Notes: generated by a model not told the origin, from the sequence alone. Numbered from the stretch's first letter, positions 31,614 through 46,600 are shown. The stretch is DNA of 64,000 nt from Enoplolaimus lenunculus (GCA_030248215.1 JASANG010002570.1:186001-250000); one strand, 5' to 3'. Translations and numbers: made by a program.

Positions 31614-34600
31614 GTATACGTGTTTGAAGTTGCAGATGTTTCGTTTCCACTGTTACACGACAAAAATCTAAACTAAAAACTTTAAGATTTTAACTCAACT
31701 CACAAACCGAGACCCTGAGGAAACATAAAGCTGACCAATGAAATAGTGGACTCAGAACATTGAGCTTTAGGCTAATGATAACAGGTTAAAGCTTTATGCG
31801 GGGTTCACGTTATAACTGGGGCAGTCGGGTCACGTTTTGTCACATGTCGATTCGACATCAACATAAATTTTTGTTACCATCATATGATACGGACAAGCAA
31901 AAGTCGAATATCATGTGATATTGCTATACAAAGCACGGGTATTCATGTTATCTCAGCATACAAGTGTTCGAATGTCACGTGACATAATCAGACATATTGT
32001 TGAATATCATATGATATTCCAAATTAACAGCATATATGATATGATATTCAAAGACGGATTTGCAGTATCATATGATATTCCATTATGTAGTTTAAGACGT
32101 ATACAATCCGCTATAATTTTGAATATTCCCTTCCAAATTCGAATTTTTCTGCCAAAATTTGAATTTCCCGCCAAATTTTGAATTTTTGCGCCAAAATTTG
32201 AACTTTCCGCCATAATTTGAATTTTCCCGCCAAAATTTGAGTTTTCCGCCAAAATGTGAATTTCCCGCCAACTTTTGAATTTTCCGGTCTAAATTTGAAT
32301 TTGCCGCCGAAATTTGAGTTTTCCACCAAAATTAGAATTTTCCCGCCAAAATTTGAGTTTCCCGCCAAAATTTGAATTTCCCGCCAAAATGTGAATTTCC
32401 CGCCAAATTTTGAATTTTCCTGTCTAAATTTGAATTTGCCGCCAAAATTTGAATTTTCCCGCCAAAATTTGAATTTCCCGCCAAAATTTGAATTTCCCGC
32501 CAAAATTTGAATTTCCCGCCAATTACATGTCGATTAGTATCATATGATATTCCAAACCTAGTTATGCAGCTGACTCAGTAGACATTTTCAAAATGATCAT
32601 ATGATATTGACAGACAACGTAGGGAATATCATATGATATTGAAAGACAAAACGTGACCCATACGTGACGTTAGCAGAAAACCACTGTTTTTTGAATATCA
32701 TATAATGTTACCCAATATATACAACGTGACAAAACGTGGCCCAGCTGCACCATTTATAACGTGAACTCCGCATTAGGCCTATGCTTTACTAAGCACGATT
32801 TTATGCTATATTAATGTTGCCGTTATTAAGTGAAGTATACAGTTTAGAAGTAGCAAAATAAAAAATTTATTAATTTGCAAGTATATGTATAATTTGAAGC
32901 TAAAACCGGCCAGGAAATCCCTTGAGAACAAATACTTAAACTTGACAATACAACCGAAAAGATCTGTCACAATACCAGGAAAACGATACTCATTGAAATA
33001 TCAAAAAACACATTTGAAATTAAATGATTTTCATGTATTGAGTTTCGCAAAACAACTTGATAGCTTTCCGTTTCATGTGCCATTAGTTTTGTTCAATATC
33101 TTGCTAATAGCGACACAAAACGTGCGAACTATTCGCCCGGCCCATGTTAATTATGGGGGCCTGCCAACTGACTGCCTAACCTTAAAGCCTAAGCCGCCCA
33201 ATCGAGAACCGTGTCTGGCTGCTCTCAAAGTGGGCTGGTAGGGACCCTATACTTGGCATAGTTCATTCGATCGACATGTAAGAAAATATGCCAGCTTAAA
33301 TATAAATATTGTTTTACAATGACTTTTAATTGCTGCCTTGTTTATTATGTTTAATAATGTTTTCAGATGAGCGTCTTGATATTTTTCTTGACAAAATAAA
33401 GTTCAAAATGGAACCAGGAGAGCAGGTTGGCTTTATTTTTATCTTTGTATCTGAATACGCGGCTGACCGCCGCCCATCAATTGTGTTACAAGGCTCAAAA
33501 TCAAAATTTATCAAGGTTCGGAACTAAGTTTACTTTGAAGACATAATGCGTGTATATGTGAAATCAAGTCCAATATTTTAATTGAAACTTTATGTTGTGC
33601 AGAAGACTAAATGAACATTTTGAAATGGATGGCACATTTAATAAACTGTTGTCCGTGGCTAAAATTACGGTTCTTTTACACCTTTCGCCACCAGGCTCAG
33701 GTTTACGTTCAGACCTAGGGTTTAGGTTTGGTTCCGGATAAGGCTTTCCAAAGCCCTAGCCTTGACCTAAGCTTTAAAGCTTGACATGAACCAGAAACTA
33801 AGGCTTAATTTTAAATGTGGGGCACACTAAATAATTGTCAAAAAATTTCAAGACTTCTATTTCCTTAAATTTTCGTGTCTTGTATTTCAGACATTAATTG
33901 CATTGAACAGCTCAGAAATTCGGTTCTTAAATTAAACGGTTAAAAAATAAATTTCTTATATTTAAGAAATTACTGTTGCTAATTAATAAGACATAAATTT
34001 CTTCCTTTCAAGAAACAATTGTCTTATATTCGAGACTAGTTTTCCGATTTTTATGTATGTATAAAAACTGTTCTGTTGATATTCTTAAGAAAGTATATAA
34101 ACAATCAAATTTCAAAGATATTTCGACTTGAGCTCAGTCTCCGCCAACCTATTAAGTTTACGTCTTGGACGTACTTATGTTGTAAAATTAGAGTATTGGG
34201 TTGAGCTTTTAGCCCCCAATTTTGGAGTCGGTTCCCATGGAAAATCTCTGTATTTTAATATTGCAGACATTCTTGTCTTATATTTCAGAAATATTTTTCT
34301 TGATCGTTCATAAAACAATGACAATTCTTTTAAATTTTAGACAATATTTCTTGAACACAAGACAATTGATTTTACGTGTAGAACCGAAATTTCAAGTAGC
34401 AGCGTCCAGCACGTACCTTCTATCTACACGGCCCATCCATGGATGAATGACACAGTGGCATATGATTTATGTCGATTTTAAATTGAATTTCGTTCAAATT
34501 AAAATCTTTTTGACAAATTTTAGATTTAAACTTTGCCAAAACTTACGATAACGAGACAGCGTATGCGATTCAAATCACAGTATATCTTAGTGTTCATGTT

Positions 34601-37600
34601 TCAGGGTATTCGTGGACCCCCAGGACGTCAGGTACTAATTTATTTCGTGAATGCTTGCAACAAAGATTAGCATAAAGAATTATATAACGTTAAGATATTA
34701 ATTTAATCCAACCATTACTGTCAAATTTCCCTGCTAAAAAGAACAATAACAAAGATCAGGGCCGTAACAGTAGTACGAGCATATTACTAAGCCAAAGCTT
34801 GAGCCTAAGCCTTACTGAAGCATAAGGCTAAAGATAAGCCTATATCTAAGCTAAAAATTAATCTAAACGATGGCATTACTCCTTAGAGGTCTCACGGGAA
34901 AACGGTCTGCCCCTGATTTATACGTGGTCAAAAGCTTTGATTCAACGCAAGTTTAAAATCATTTGTATCAAAATAACAGCTACAAATACTTTTATAACTC
35001 TGAAGTGTAGTTTTGTTAATTTAAAAATACCTTTTGTTCAACAATTGATCAACTGCTCGGAACTTTATACGGAAGCGATACGTACAACTGATCTCGTACA
35101 CTCCAAAAATGGTAAGTCAAATTGACTCTCTCCGAAATAGGTTCTACGGGACTACATAAACTGAGTCAAATTCGCCTATGCGAAAGTCAAATTCGACTGA
35201 CTGAACAGCGCGTTTCACTTTGGCGGAGTCGAATTTGACTCAGTTTGTGCATTTCCAAAAAGCCTATTTCTGAGTGAGTCAAGTCGAATTTGACTCAGTT
35301 TGTGTATTCCCAAAAAGCCTATTTCGGAGTGAGTCAAGTCATATTTGACTCAGTTTGTGTATTCCCAAAAAGCCTATTTCGGAGTGAGTCAATTTGACAC
35401 ACCATTTTTTGAAGTGTAGTTCTCGAATGAACGAACGACTATATATCAAGGTATTTTTAGGGTAAACGTGGAATTCCTGGACCTCGCGGTAATCGTGTAA
35501 GTCCCAAGTTATAAGTTGTTCCACCTTCAAATCCATTTCATATGTTTTAGTCTAACTTTGAATTTCAATAATATAGTTTGTCAAAACTAAAATTCCGTAT
35601 ACTGAATTCAACATATTAATAAGAATGTATATGTTAACTTTCGAACACATGGCCTGTATTGGAAGGAAAATGATAATAATATATCTGGGAGAAGCCGGAT
35701 GTAATAAATACCGGAGCTGCAGCCGGAACCGGATTACAATAAATTTTGCCGGAACCGCAGCCGGAGGTGTGAGACCGGATGTGAGCTGAAATTAGCTCGT
35801 TAAAAAGATATTTGAGTTGCTAGCAAATATTTGGGCCAATGTGTGTAAAGTTTTGTTAAATCTTTCAGTTTTACGCTTGTTTTTCTATGAAATTATATGA
35901 TATATTAAAGATTTCTGAATATGAGTCATCCACGTTATACTGTCTACGCTACTGTAAAAAATTGTACCCATATGCAAGTCTCTAAGTTAACAGTAATTGC
36001 GGTGTTTCCTAATTAGATATCCAAAGGTCGTCCACATCAAGGGTGCAAAACCACACAACCGGCAGGCCCTTTGAACGGCGTATGCTACGTCACATTATCG
36101 CGCATACATATGTCAGTTTGTCAATACATCTTAGAAAGAACAGCTGTTTTGTCCTGAGTCAGTCAGAAAGGACTCCGGTTTTTGCATCATGCAGAGTCTG
36201 TCCGAAAGGGCTCTGTTTAGGGACGTATCACAACAATTCATCGACCAACAGCTCTTCGACCGACAATTTGTAGCCCGACATTTCGTTGACCCGACAACTT
36301 ATCGCCTGACATTTAGGTGCGATAATTTGTCGACTGACAACTTACAGACCCGACAACTCGTCCACCCCGACAACTCGCCGCCCCGACAACTCGTCGACCC
36401 AAAAACTTGATGCCCGGACGACTCGTCGGCCCATTAACTTGTCGCCTGCCTGTATGTACGACAACTCGTCGACCTGACAAGTTGTCTTGGTGACAGCTGT
36501 CGGGGTCGACAAATTGTTGGAGCGACGAGTTGTCTGTGTCGACGATTTGTCGAGACGACAAGTTGTCGGGGTCGACGAGTTACAAGTTGTCAGGGTCGTA
36601 GATTCGCTTAGCAATTATTTAGAGACAGTTCGAACTAATCCTTATTGCCAGACACTTTATCCAAACGAACTCATATTGTCAAACATTGTGTTCAAACTGT
36701 GTCCACATTGTCCCTATTCCTTGGACTACCGCCAAAACATACGAGCTTAGTATACTAGCTGTGAAGTCAAATGTTATACGAACAATAATGTCTTGTGCCG
36801 CAATTGCAGCTAAGTATACGGACTTTTTTACAGTAGCGTAGACAGTAAACGTGGATGACCCACAACCGAACAACTGTTCCATCTACAAAACAAAACACTC
36901 CCCAAAATATCGGGATTCAGCCAGCGTATCGAACAGGGCGGTAACAGTAGTATAAGCATATTCCTAAGCCTAAGCTTAAAGCCAAAGCATAAGAACGAGT
37001 TTATACCTTAGCCTGTAGCTAATCCAGAAACATGTCTAACGCTCAAGCTTACTCTATTGCAGTCCCGCAGAAAAACGTTCGGTCCCCTGATCTTTACATG
37101 GGCCCAACGGTTGATAGATTAACGTTTTTTCCATGTCATACCCAAAAATTATCCAATATGATAACGTTAACGATAGCTTCATTGGCGACAAATTCACATG
37201 TTTCAGGGTAAACCAGGAGTTAAAGGTCCCGTAGGACCACAGGGGCACCGGGTAAGTACAGGATGGGATTCGTAGTTTGAAAATGTTTACATGATTTAAT
37301 AAAACTACAAACTTTTCCATTTGATATTAACCAACAACGGTATCAGTTCCCCTTGTTTTGTGAATATCATGATTTATTTCTGTCAACTGTGACGTATATA
37401 TTGAATCTGTGGGACAATGTAAAGAACAGGGGCGGAACAGTATTTATAAGCATATTCCTAAACCTAAGCCTACACCTAAGTCTAAGCCTAAGCGTAAGAA
37501 TGAGCATATTCGTAAGCCTAAGCCTAAACCTAAGCCAAGCAAAAAAATAGTCTAAAGCTTAAGCTTTACTGTATTGCAGTCCCACAGAAAAACGTTCCGC

Positions 37601-40600
37601 CCCTGATCTTTACATGGACCACTCTGTGCAAGGCCGTATATACACTCAAAATAATATTTGTAGTATTTAAGAAAAAATTTCTTACATTTGAGAAATATGC
37701 TTAGAAAGGTGCACTTGAAAAGTATTTCTGTTATAACAGAAATGTTTTCAAAAAATGTTCTGAAATAAAGTCTGAAAATAAAAGTTTTCTTGTTATTTTT
37801 AGAAAAATTGTCTTAAATATCAGCAAAACTTTTCAGATTTGCCACTGAAAACACTTTTCTGAATAAATTCAGAAATACTTTTTTGTGTGATACACAAATC
37901 AAGCACTAGGGGTAAAGTAATCATTATTGATTCAATATATCTGTGGAATCGTCTCAAATCCTCTCTAAAATCATGGATCTGCCATACTGCTGCCTTTTAG
38001 AAATTATGGTTATAAATTGAACGCAAGACCGTTTTGCTTTTAGGGAGACACTGGACCGAAAGGCGAAATCGGACCACCAGGAGAACCGGTATGATGTAGT
38101 TTGACGAAAACTATTTAAAATCTCAAAGGTCAAAGAAACAAGATATTAATGCAGGGTTTACAATAAGGAGTGACTCGATATTGAAAAATGTAATTCAGCT
38201 TGAATATAAAATTTGGAACAATTTTCAATTCCGGATGAATTCTATTAATATGGGCAGTGCGGAATGCATTGCAATAACTCAATACCAGTTTGCAAACTAA
38301 GAAAAATTTTTTAATCAGTTTGCAGACTGATTTTAAATTACAACATTTAAATTATATTCTAGAATTAAATTACTGCTAGCTGGGTTTCAAGTAACAATTG
38401 GTTTGCAAACCAAAGCCTCATTCACAAACGCAAGTTTTTGTAGCAAGAACTGGCAGCTGCAACTTGCACGAAATACTTGCAGCCAGCAAATATTTTCAAA
38501 CGAATATTCAGATTGACCAATCAAACTGCATGCAAGAAGTTCAAGCGACTTGCAACTGCTTTCACTGGTGCGAATTAAATTTAATAGCATAAATTTTAAT
38601 CAATAATTTGCAGCTGCAATAACTTCAAAGTTGCTTTGTGACCAAAAACTTGCACGTGTGAATAGGGCTTACATTTAATCAATCAACATTCTGTTGCGAA
38701 TTGAATTTGGATATATTGGTGAGTTTCTCTTGTGGTAAATTTATCGAAATTTTACAGAATTCAGTTTTCAAACTGAAATAAATTATTTGATAATTTTGTT
38801 AATTAGTAAGAAAGGCTGGAATATTTCTACCATCATGTCACTCTTTACTGTGGACCCTGCATAAAATTGTTTGCCCAACTGTACGTTTCGTAGATTGAAC
38901 TGGATATAAATTCTAAAAGTTGCAGTAAAAAGAGTTCAACTTTAGACTTTTAAAAACTTGACTATTGCGTTTGTGTAACATTACCAACGGCTTTGGCAAC
39001 ACACATTCGTGCTAAAAATGCATAAGCATTTGTTTCTATTTTATAATTTTTCCGGCCCATATATAGAACAGGGCCGGAACTGTAGCATAAGTATATTCCT
39101 AAGCCTAAGCCTAAGCCTAAGCCTAAGCCTTAGCCTTAGCCTAAGCGCAAGGATGTGCCTATTCATAAGCCTAAGCGCAAGGATGTGCCTATTCATAAGC
39201 CTAAGCGCAAGGATGTGCCTATTCACAAGCCTAAGCCTAGGCCTTAGCCTAAGCGTAAGAATGAGCCTCTTCCTAAGCCTAAGCAAAAAACCTAGTCTAA
39301 AGCTTGAGCTGTTACAGCCCCGAAGGAGAACGTTTGGGACTTGTGCTATACATGGGCCATTTTTCTGCTACTTATGTAATTAACAACGAAGACCGATACA
39401 CATTTGTTAAAGGGTCAACCAGGTCCAATTGGATCGCCAGGAGTGCCGCAAATCCGCATACCGCCGCCTCCTGTAAGTTCGATTATTCATATTAAAGATA
39501 GGGTTCATCATCTAAACGGTCAATTGCAAAGGACCAATTAAATTCAAGCAACATATTTTCTGTTTTGCCATTGGATGATTTCAAAATAATATGGTCAAAA
39601 AGTGTCATACTCAAGATTTTTCCAGCTGAAATTTCTGGCTATTAAGTATTTGTTTGGTAGGCACAAACCTATAATTAAGCATGGCATCATACTAACTATA
39701 AATCAAAGTTCTTGTAGATTTGCCTGCATATAAGCGTAAGCTTTAGGCTTAGGTGTATGGCTAAGCATAGGTAAGTCTTTTACCAAACCTGTTAAGCTTA
39801 AACCTCATCCCGTGTGTGCGTAGCATATTTTGAGGGAAATTTTATTTTTAGGGAGACCCTGGTCTACCAGGACTGCCAGGCAAACGTGGAACACAAGGGA
39901 GACAGGTTAGAGCGGATAAGCATCCAATTCGGCTATAGGCAAGAATTATTTGCAAAATAAGCAACAAAATACAGATTTTTTGCTGCAGTTCTGCGTATAT
40001 ATGTCATAGGCCAATCTATTAGTCAGGCAAATAACTAATTGTCGTAAGCCAATCTGCCATTCATTGATGTAAAACACCGATTGGTTATCCGTACTGCGTC
40101 TGACCAAATACGCCAACGTGATTGGTTACCGGTATATATGCAGCTTCTGACCGCTAACCAAACCTGATTGGTTACCTGTACTGCGTTTGAATGAATATTC
40201 AAACCTGATTGCTCTATAAATTAAATGCAGTATAGCCTACGTTAAACTGCTATTACACAAAATAGGGGTATTGGCTAATTGGCCTGCGACATATATACAT
40301 ATATCTGTCTTGGGTACACCACAGACTCTGCGAGTTTCACCCCAAGAACCAGAGTAAATTAGATTGTACCAAAATCTTAATTTACACTAAATTATCAGGT
40401 TCCAGTCTAATTTTTCATTTATTTTTAGTTAAATTTTCACTCGAAAACGAGCTATTATTCAACCTGTGTTGCAGTCAAATAAACTTTCAAAGTACATACT
40501 ACAGACATACAACTTTTCAAATGAACTCGAGTCGGTTGCTAAAATAAATATACGAGAAAGATATCGCCACGGGTTCAAAGCTTGCATGCAGTTTTAGCAA

Positions 40601-43600
40601 AACAACTTCAACTAAATTATTTACTGTTAGATTCGTTAAAACTAAATAATTGAACAAAAATTGAAATTTAAATAATAGTTCAACTGAATGAACGGTAGAA
40701 CTCGATTTATACACCTCCATATTGTGTCAAAATCTAGTGCTACCAACACAACCCAATCGCCCTTGGGGAACCCGAGTTAGGACAAGCGTGAGTCGGACAA
40801 GCAAAAAATGTTTTTACAGGGTCCACCAGGACTACAAGGACCACAAGGAGCCGATGGAAACAAAGGCAAGCCGGTAAAACAAATTTGTTGGGTAGAAAAT
40901 TAAAAATTTGGTTTAGATATTCTAGTACTGTACTCTGCATTGTGTCATAGCCTAAGCCTATACGCCGAAGCCTAAGCAAAAAATGTACTCAAGAATGTAA
41001 GCCTATTCTGTTACAGACGCACCAGAAACCGGGACGGCCATAAAAGTAACATGGACCAAAGAATCGATAATGACTCACAGACAAGAGTATGCAACAGGGT
41101 ACAATCTGTATACAAAAGAATTCGCCGCAGACTGTATCCAGCGCGCGAAGTGTTTATGCAAGACCCCGGGTGCTTACGGGGTTACTTCGCAATAATATTT
41201 ACTAGTTGATTTTTACATCAATCGAATTGTATTTTCATAAAGCAGGCATATTTGTTGTCTGTTGTAAGTAAGTTTGTTCAATTGGCCAAATGCTTAGACT
41301 TAGGCTTAAGCTTAGGCATAGGCTCATCCTTACGCTTAGGCTTAGGCATAGGAATAGGCACATAATTACGCTTAGGCTCAGGCTTAGGAATAGGCACATA
41401 ATTACGCTTAGGCTTAGGCATAGGAATAGGCTCATCCATACGTTAGGCTTAGGTTTAGAAATAGGAATGGGCTTATACTACTGTTCCGGCCCTGTTCTAT
41501 ACATGGGCCGTCCGAGTTAACTCGCTGAAAACGGATGGGGGGGTTGGGCAAAAACGGATCTTGTGTTGAGGCATTGTTTTTACGTGAAAGCGCGGAAGTT
41601 GCATACTTTTGGCCACAGAGCCACCGTCGACTACAGGTTTTAGGAACTCGATACCATGTCGATAAATTTTACAACATCTGAAATCTGATGGTTTTTGTAT
41701 ACCTGCCCAGCAATTATCCACACTAGTCGTTTAGGAATAGGCTCAGACTTACGCTTTAGATTTACAAAAACATTTACGTTTACCGAATACTTTGCCTAAA
41801 TCTTTGTCTAAACGTTAATTTTAAATGTAGTAACAGTGCACAAACGCCAAAATCTGTGAATTTGATAATGTAATTCAGCCACGGCTAATAATCTCAAACC
41901 ATTTTAACAGGAATCCTTTTAAAAAGTTTTCGCTAAGTTTGAATTTGAGAATAACCATTTAAGAATGGTAATGTTAATATAACAAAATCATTGCTGGACT
42001 TATTAATTCAGGGAGCTCCCGGACGTCCAGGACCAAAAGGAAATAAAGGATCACAAGGACGCAAGGTGTGAATGCAATATAATTTAGGTATAAGTGGAAA
42101 AAAAAGTGAGTTAAGGCTTGCCTACAACCTGGCACGCTTAACTTTGTCCCGCGTTACGGTATCCCTGAGACAAAAAAACGTGGTAGAAAGGGTTTACCGT
42201 AACGCTTGGGCACAAAATTTCGCATTCAAAATTTGCGTTACCGTAAGACAAAAACGTGTTACGGTAGCGCAAACGGTTGACTCAAAGTTAAGTGTGCTAC
42301 GGTTTTAGGGAAGCCTAAGCCAATTTTGATTCCCTTTACACCAATATTAAAGTAAGATATCGCATGAATGATGACGGCAGTAATTATGGAGGAGCGAACG
42401 GGGAGCCGCCCCTCTGAAAATATCTTCGACCCCCTCTGGTCGATAAACTTTTCGACAAACTAATACAAGCAAGATTGGATAAGGACAAGGGTGTGCAACT
42501 CTTGGGGTCACGCATGGTACAAAAAGTACCACCGGGCGTGGCATTTTTGGCCGACCCGCCCTTGTTCAGGGGGGTCGCTATCACATGAATACCCCTAAAT
42601 TAAACTATAAGGGGAGCACGTTTGATGCCGCATAAATAAAGTGTCATGGTTCGCACCGGCTCTACCACCCATCTAAATAAAGGGGAACTGAGGTTGAATT
42701 TGGAATGCGCCGAAATGTTATTTGCCTTGTAACAGGTCAGAAACCATCACATCACAGCTATCCGTTGACACTTTGATGCCAACAATATTTTGAATTTTTT
42801 TCTCATTTCAGTGATTTCAGAAAATATTCGCTGTTCGCTACATCCGTATCACTTGTTGTTTCAGGGACCACGTGGAACCCGCGGCAACGACGGAGATCCT
42901 GGAAAACGAGGCAAACCGGTATTTGTTAACTATATTTCAATTTCAATTGCTAATAAACAACATACAAACGTATCTGTTAACCGTTCGGAATATAGTAGAA
43001 TTGAACCCGGGCAAATTGATGATAATTCGCTCACAAAGACCATTGCGCGATACTGAAACCAAAGCTAAAAACTAACAACGATTGAACGATCCAGGTGCAA
43101 ATGGGAAATTTTGGACCTCATCGCATGTTGTGAATTTTTTCAAAACCTGCGTTCACGTTTAACCAGAGTACAACCGGAGGTCTGCCTCCGGCTCCGGCTC
43201 CGGCAGAAAATCGGCCTCCGGCTCCGGCTCCGGTAAAATTTTTGCCGAAAATTCGCAGATAATTCGCGTAAAATCAAACAAATTAACAACATATTGCAGA
43301 TATTGGCTAAAGTTAACTAGTTAACCATCATCGTTACTACATAATTTCGCGTCAACTCCGGCTTCGGCTCCGGCAAGTTTTGATGACCTCCGGCTCAGGC
43401 TCCGGTATTTTTCACCTCCGGTTACACCCTGCGTTTGACGGCTCCTTTGATCACACAAATTATGTTTTGTTCAACTTTACTTTGAAAATTTTTTAATTTT
43501 GAAACTATGAATATGGTTTTAAAATAGTTGCGTTTTGTCAACCTATGGCCTATTTTATAGGGTAACAAAGGCAAAACCGGACCGACAGGAATGCCAGGAT

Positions 43601-46600
43601 TAATTGGTCTAAAGGTAAGCCCGAATCTTGCTGTCAATCAATGTTTATTTGAAACGTTAGTCTATCGCAAGTCTGAAACAATACTGCCGAACAAAGACGA
43701 ATGCCGTGTTCTGTCGATATTATTTCAGCCCTGTCATAGAGTTATGGTTATTGTTTTTCTGTATCTGGTTAAGTGCTTAACCATTTCTCACATGAATATT
43801 TTCAATTTCATATGAGATGTAATTTCAACATAAGATTCGATCCCCATGTCTCGGGTGGGACGCATTTACGATGACCACTTAGCTATAGGAGCTTGCCGCT
43901 CGAGCCCGATGGGACTCTCACGCCTTGTTAACAATTTGCGCTGCACATACATGTTAAAATTGTTAAACACTGCTCACACTGTTCGCGCTGCTCATATATT
44001 ACTTGTATTTAGTTGCTCATAGTATACTCGATGAGTTAAAGGGTTATAGATACTAACTGAGAACTTTTCCATTAATAATTATTGAAAAAAGATTTTATAA
44101 ATTTGTAAACTCGAATGCGCTTGTTTTTTAAGCGATGTTTATCAAAAGTGTTCTAGTTTTACTTTTTGATAAGAGCAAACGTTAAGTTGTCAAACCAAAC
44201 TTTTGCATGGTTTTATTTCCTGTTTTGAGACCCATGGTCCCGTCTCGGCTTTTTAAATACGAAACCCCTTTTTTGCTTGTGCCGCTCACACACAAAAAAG
44301 TATTTCAGAATTTATTCAGAAAAGTATTGTCTGTGGCAAATATGAAAAGATTTTCTGATATTTAAGACAATTCTTCTAAAAATAACTGGAAAACGTTTAT
44401 TTTCAGACTTTACTTGAAATTTTTTGAAAACTTTTCTGTTATAACAAAAATACTTTTCCAAGTGCACCTTGCTAATTATATTTCTTAAATGTAAGAAATT
44501 TTTTCTAAAATATCAGAAATATTATTTTGAGTGCAATATGCGCGAAAAGAACTATTTTACGTTCTGCTTTCAGGGTGATATAGGGCCGAAAGGGGCAAAA
44601 GGACCTAAAGGTTTAGCTGGGCCGTTGGTAAGTGTTAATATCGCTACCAATACCGTGAACCTAAAAGTTTACAGGTTAATTTTACATTTGATTTTTAACT
44701 CTCCATGCATGCTGCACATCCTCTGACAAGCAGTTTTAGCATGTCATTTTATAATCTGGCAGGGACGTGGAAACTGGATTTTAAGGGCGTCAAACAATGA
44801 CGAAGGAGCTAAACCAAGACAAAAGGACCATCTCGTTAACCAGCGGTTACGTCCGTAGTCAGATCCGCCAAAATTCCGGATAGAGGTCAAGGCCCATGTT
44901 ACTCTAAAGGGCGTCCAGGTTTCTGGTGGGTCTATAAAAGAGTACGTTTAGATTCTAGATTACAGTTTTTTGCTTAAGCTTAGGCTTAGGCTTAGGCTTA
45001 GGAAAACACTTTTGCAAGGCTTAGGCGTACACTGTAAATTTTAGTGAATTTATTTTAATTCAGAATGAGTTGAATCACTCAGTTGCGATAGGACACTCAG
45101 AACTCAAAATTTTGAGTTGATTCAATTTATTCTGAGTTAGTTAATCGACACATCCAGAGTCAACTTAACTCAGAGTGAGAATCAACTGAACTCTGAGTGA
45201 ACTAATGTTTACTGATATTAATTCAGAAATAACCAACTCGCTAGCTGAATTGATTAATCAACTCATTAGAATTTACAGCTTAGGCTTAGGCTTAGGAATT
45301 CGCTTAGTCTGCTGTTAAGCCCCTTAAAGTAACACTGGCCAAGATCAATATAGCATAGTAAATAACACTTCGTGACCAATGCGAGGGAGAAGTCAAACGC
45401 AAAGCTTAAGCGGATTTTATAGTTCTCATCGAACCCCCCACATTTTTTGTACGGTTATCGACTGTCAGAATCAGACACTCTTGTTCCTCTGTGTAATGCT
45501 CTTGGTTATATACAGTTGAAGCTAACTAAAAATTCTGCTTTTAGGGTCCATCTGGTCCGCAAGGTGTTTCTGGCGAAAAAGGACTTCCTGGCGAAAAGGT
45601 AAGTGATTTTGTGTAGCAATCGTTGAAATGTACATAATCATTCAATTTGAGTTAAGTCAGTTAATAATTTTGACCAGTCGAGTTCGCATATTAGACCATG
45701 TATAGAACAGAGCCGTAACAGTAGTATAAGCATACTGCGTAGTAGATTTTAATTTGTTCCTTAGAAATCATAGCCGATGTATAGAACAGAGCCGGAACAG
45801 TAGTATAAGCATATTCCTAAGCCTAAGCCTAAGAAGCATAAGCCTAAGTGTAAGGATGAGAAATTTCCTAAAAGCCTAAAATTAATCCTAAGCATAAGCA
45901 AAAAAAGTTAATCCAAAGCTTAAACTGACTCTATTATAGCCCCGCCGGAACACGATCCGGCCCTGTTCTATACAGCGGACGAAGTTTTTATACTTGAGAG
46001 TCGGCTGTAAAAGCATTGGATCTAAGAGTTTCGGGATTCGAATCCTAGCTCGAAACGAGATCTCAGTTGAAATTGGGACTATCCGTACAGGAAATGGTGG
46101 ATGAAAAATTATTTAATTTATTCTTTTAATAATGCAAAACAGGTACTGGGGAATGTTTGAAAGTATGAACTTTACGGAACCAATTAGTTTTGTCTTCAAA
46201 CTTTTGTAATACCAAGAGTGGATGATAAAACAAGAGTGTGCAACTGGGAATATTCTGTGTACAAAAAATGTACAAAGTGCAGGTTGTGTTTTTGGTCTGC
46301 CCACGACTTATTTGGGGGAGTTTCATCAATCTCACACGCTAACATAACCGCATAACAAAGCTGTTTCGCTTGTATTTTAAAAAGCGTGTAAATTTTGTGT
46401 TCCAAGCGCCGTGAACCAGGGCCGGAGCAGCCACACCCCATACCCCCATTTGAGGGGAGGCACGCCTAAAGGGGCCCCTACCCTAACCGGTTGAAACAAA
46501 AACCCAATAGAAACCTGGACGCCCCTTAAAGTAACATGGGCTTAAATTTCAGTGAGTTGATTTTAACTCAGAATGAGTTGAATCACTCAGTCTGAGTTAG

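Noticed and set aside
32111-32503. 130-codon minus-strand frame of NFGGK-type repeats
   Set aside because: Created by the 17-bp array inside an inverted-repeat element; no other coding evidence.
46005-46060. Lone B-box-like GGGATTCGAATCC
   Set aside because: No convincing A box at the right distance and no cloverleaf; a similar lone motif at 53665-53685 was rejected for the same reason.
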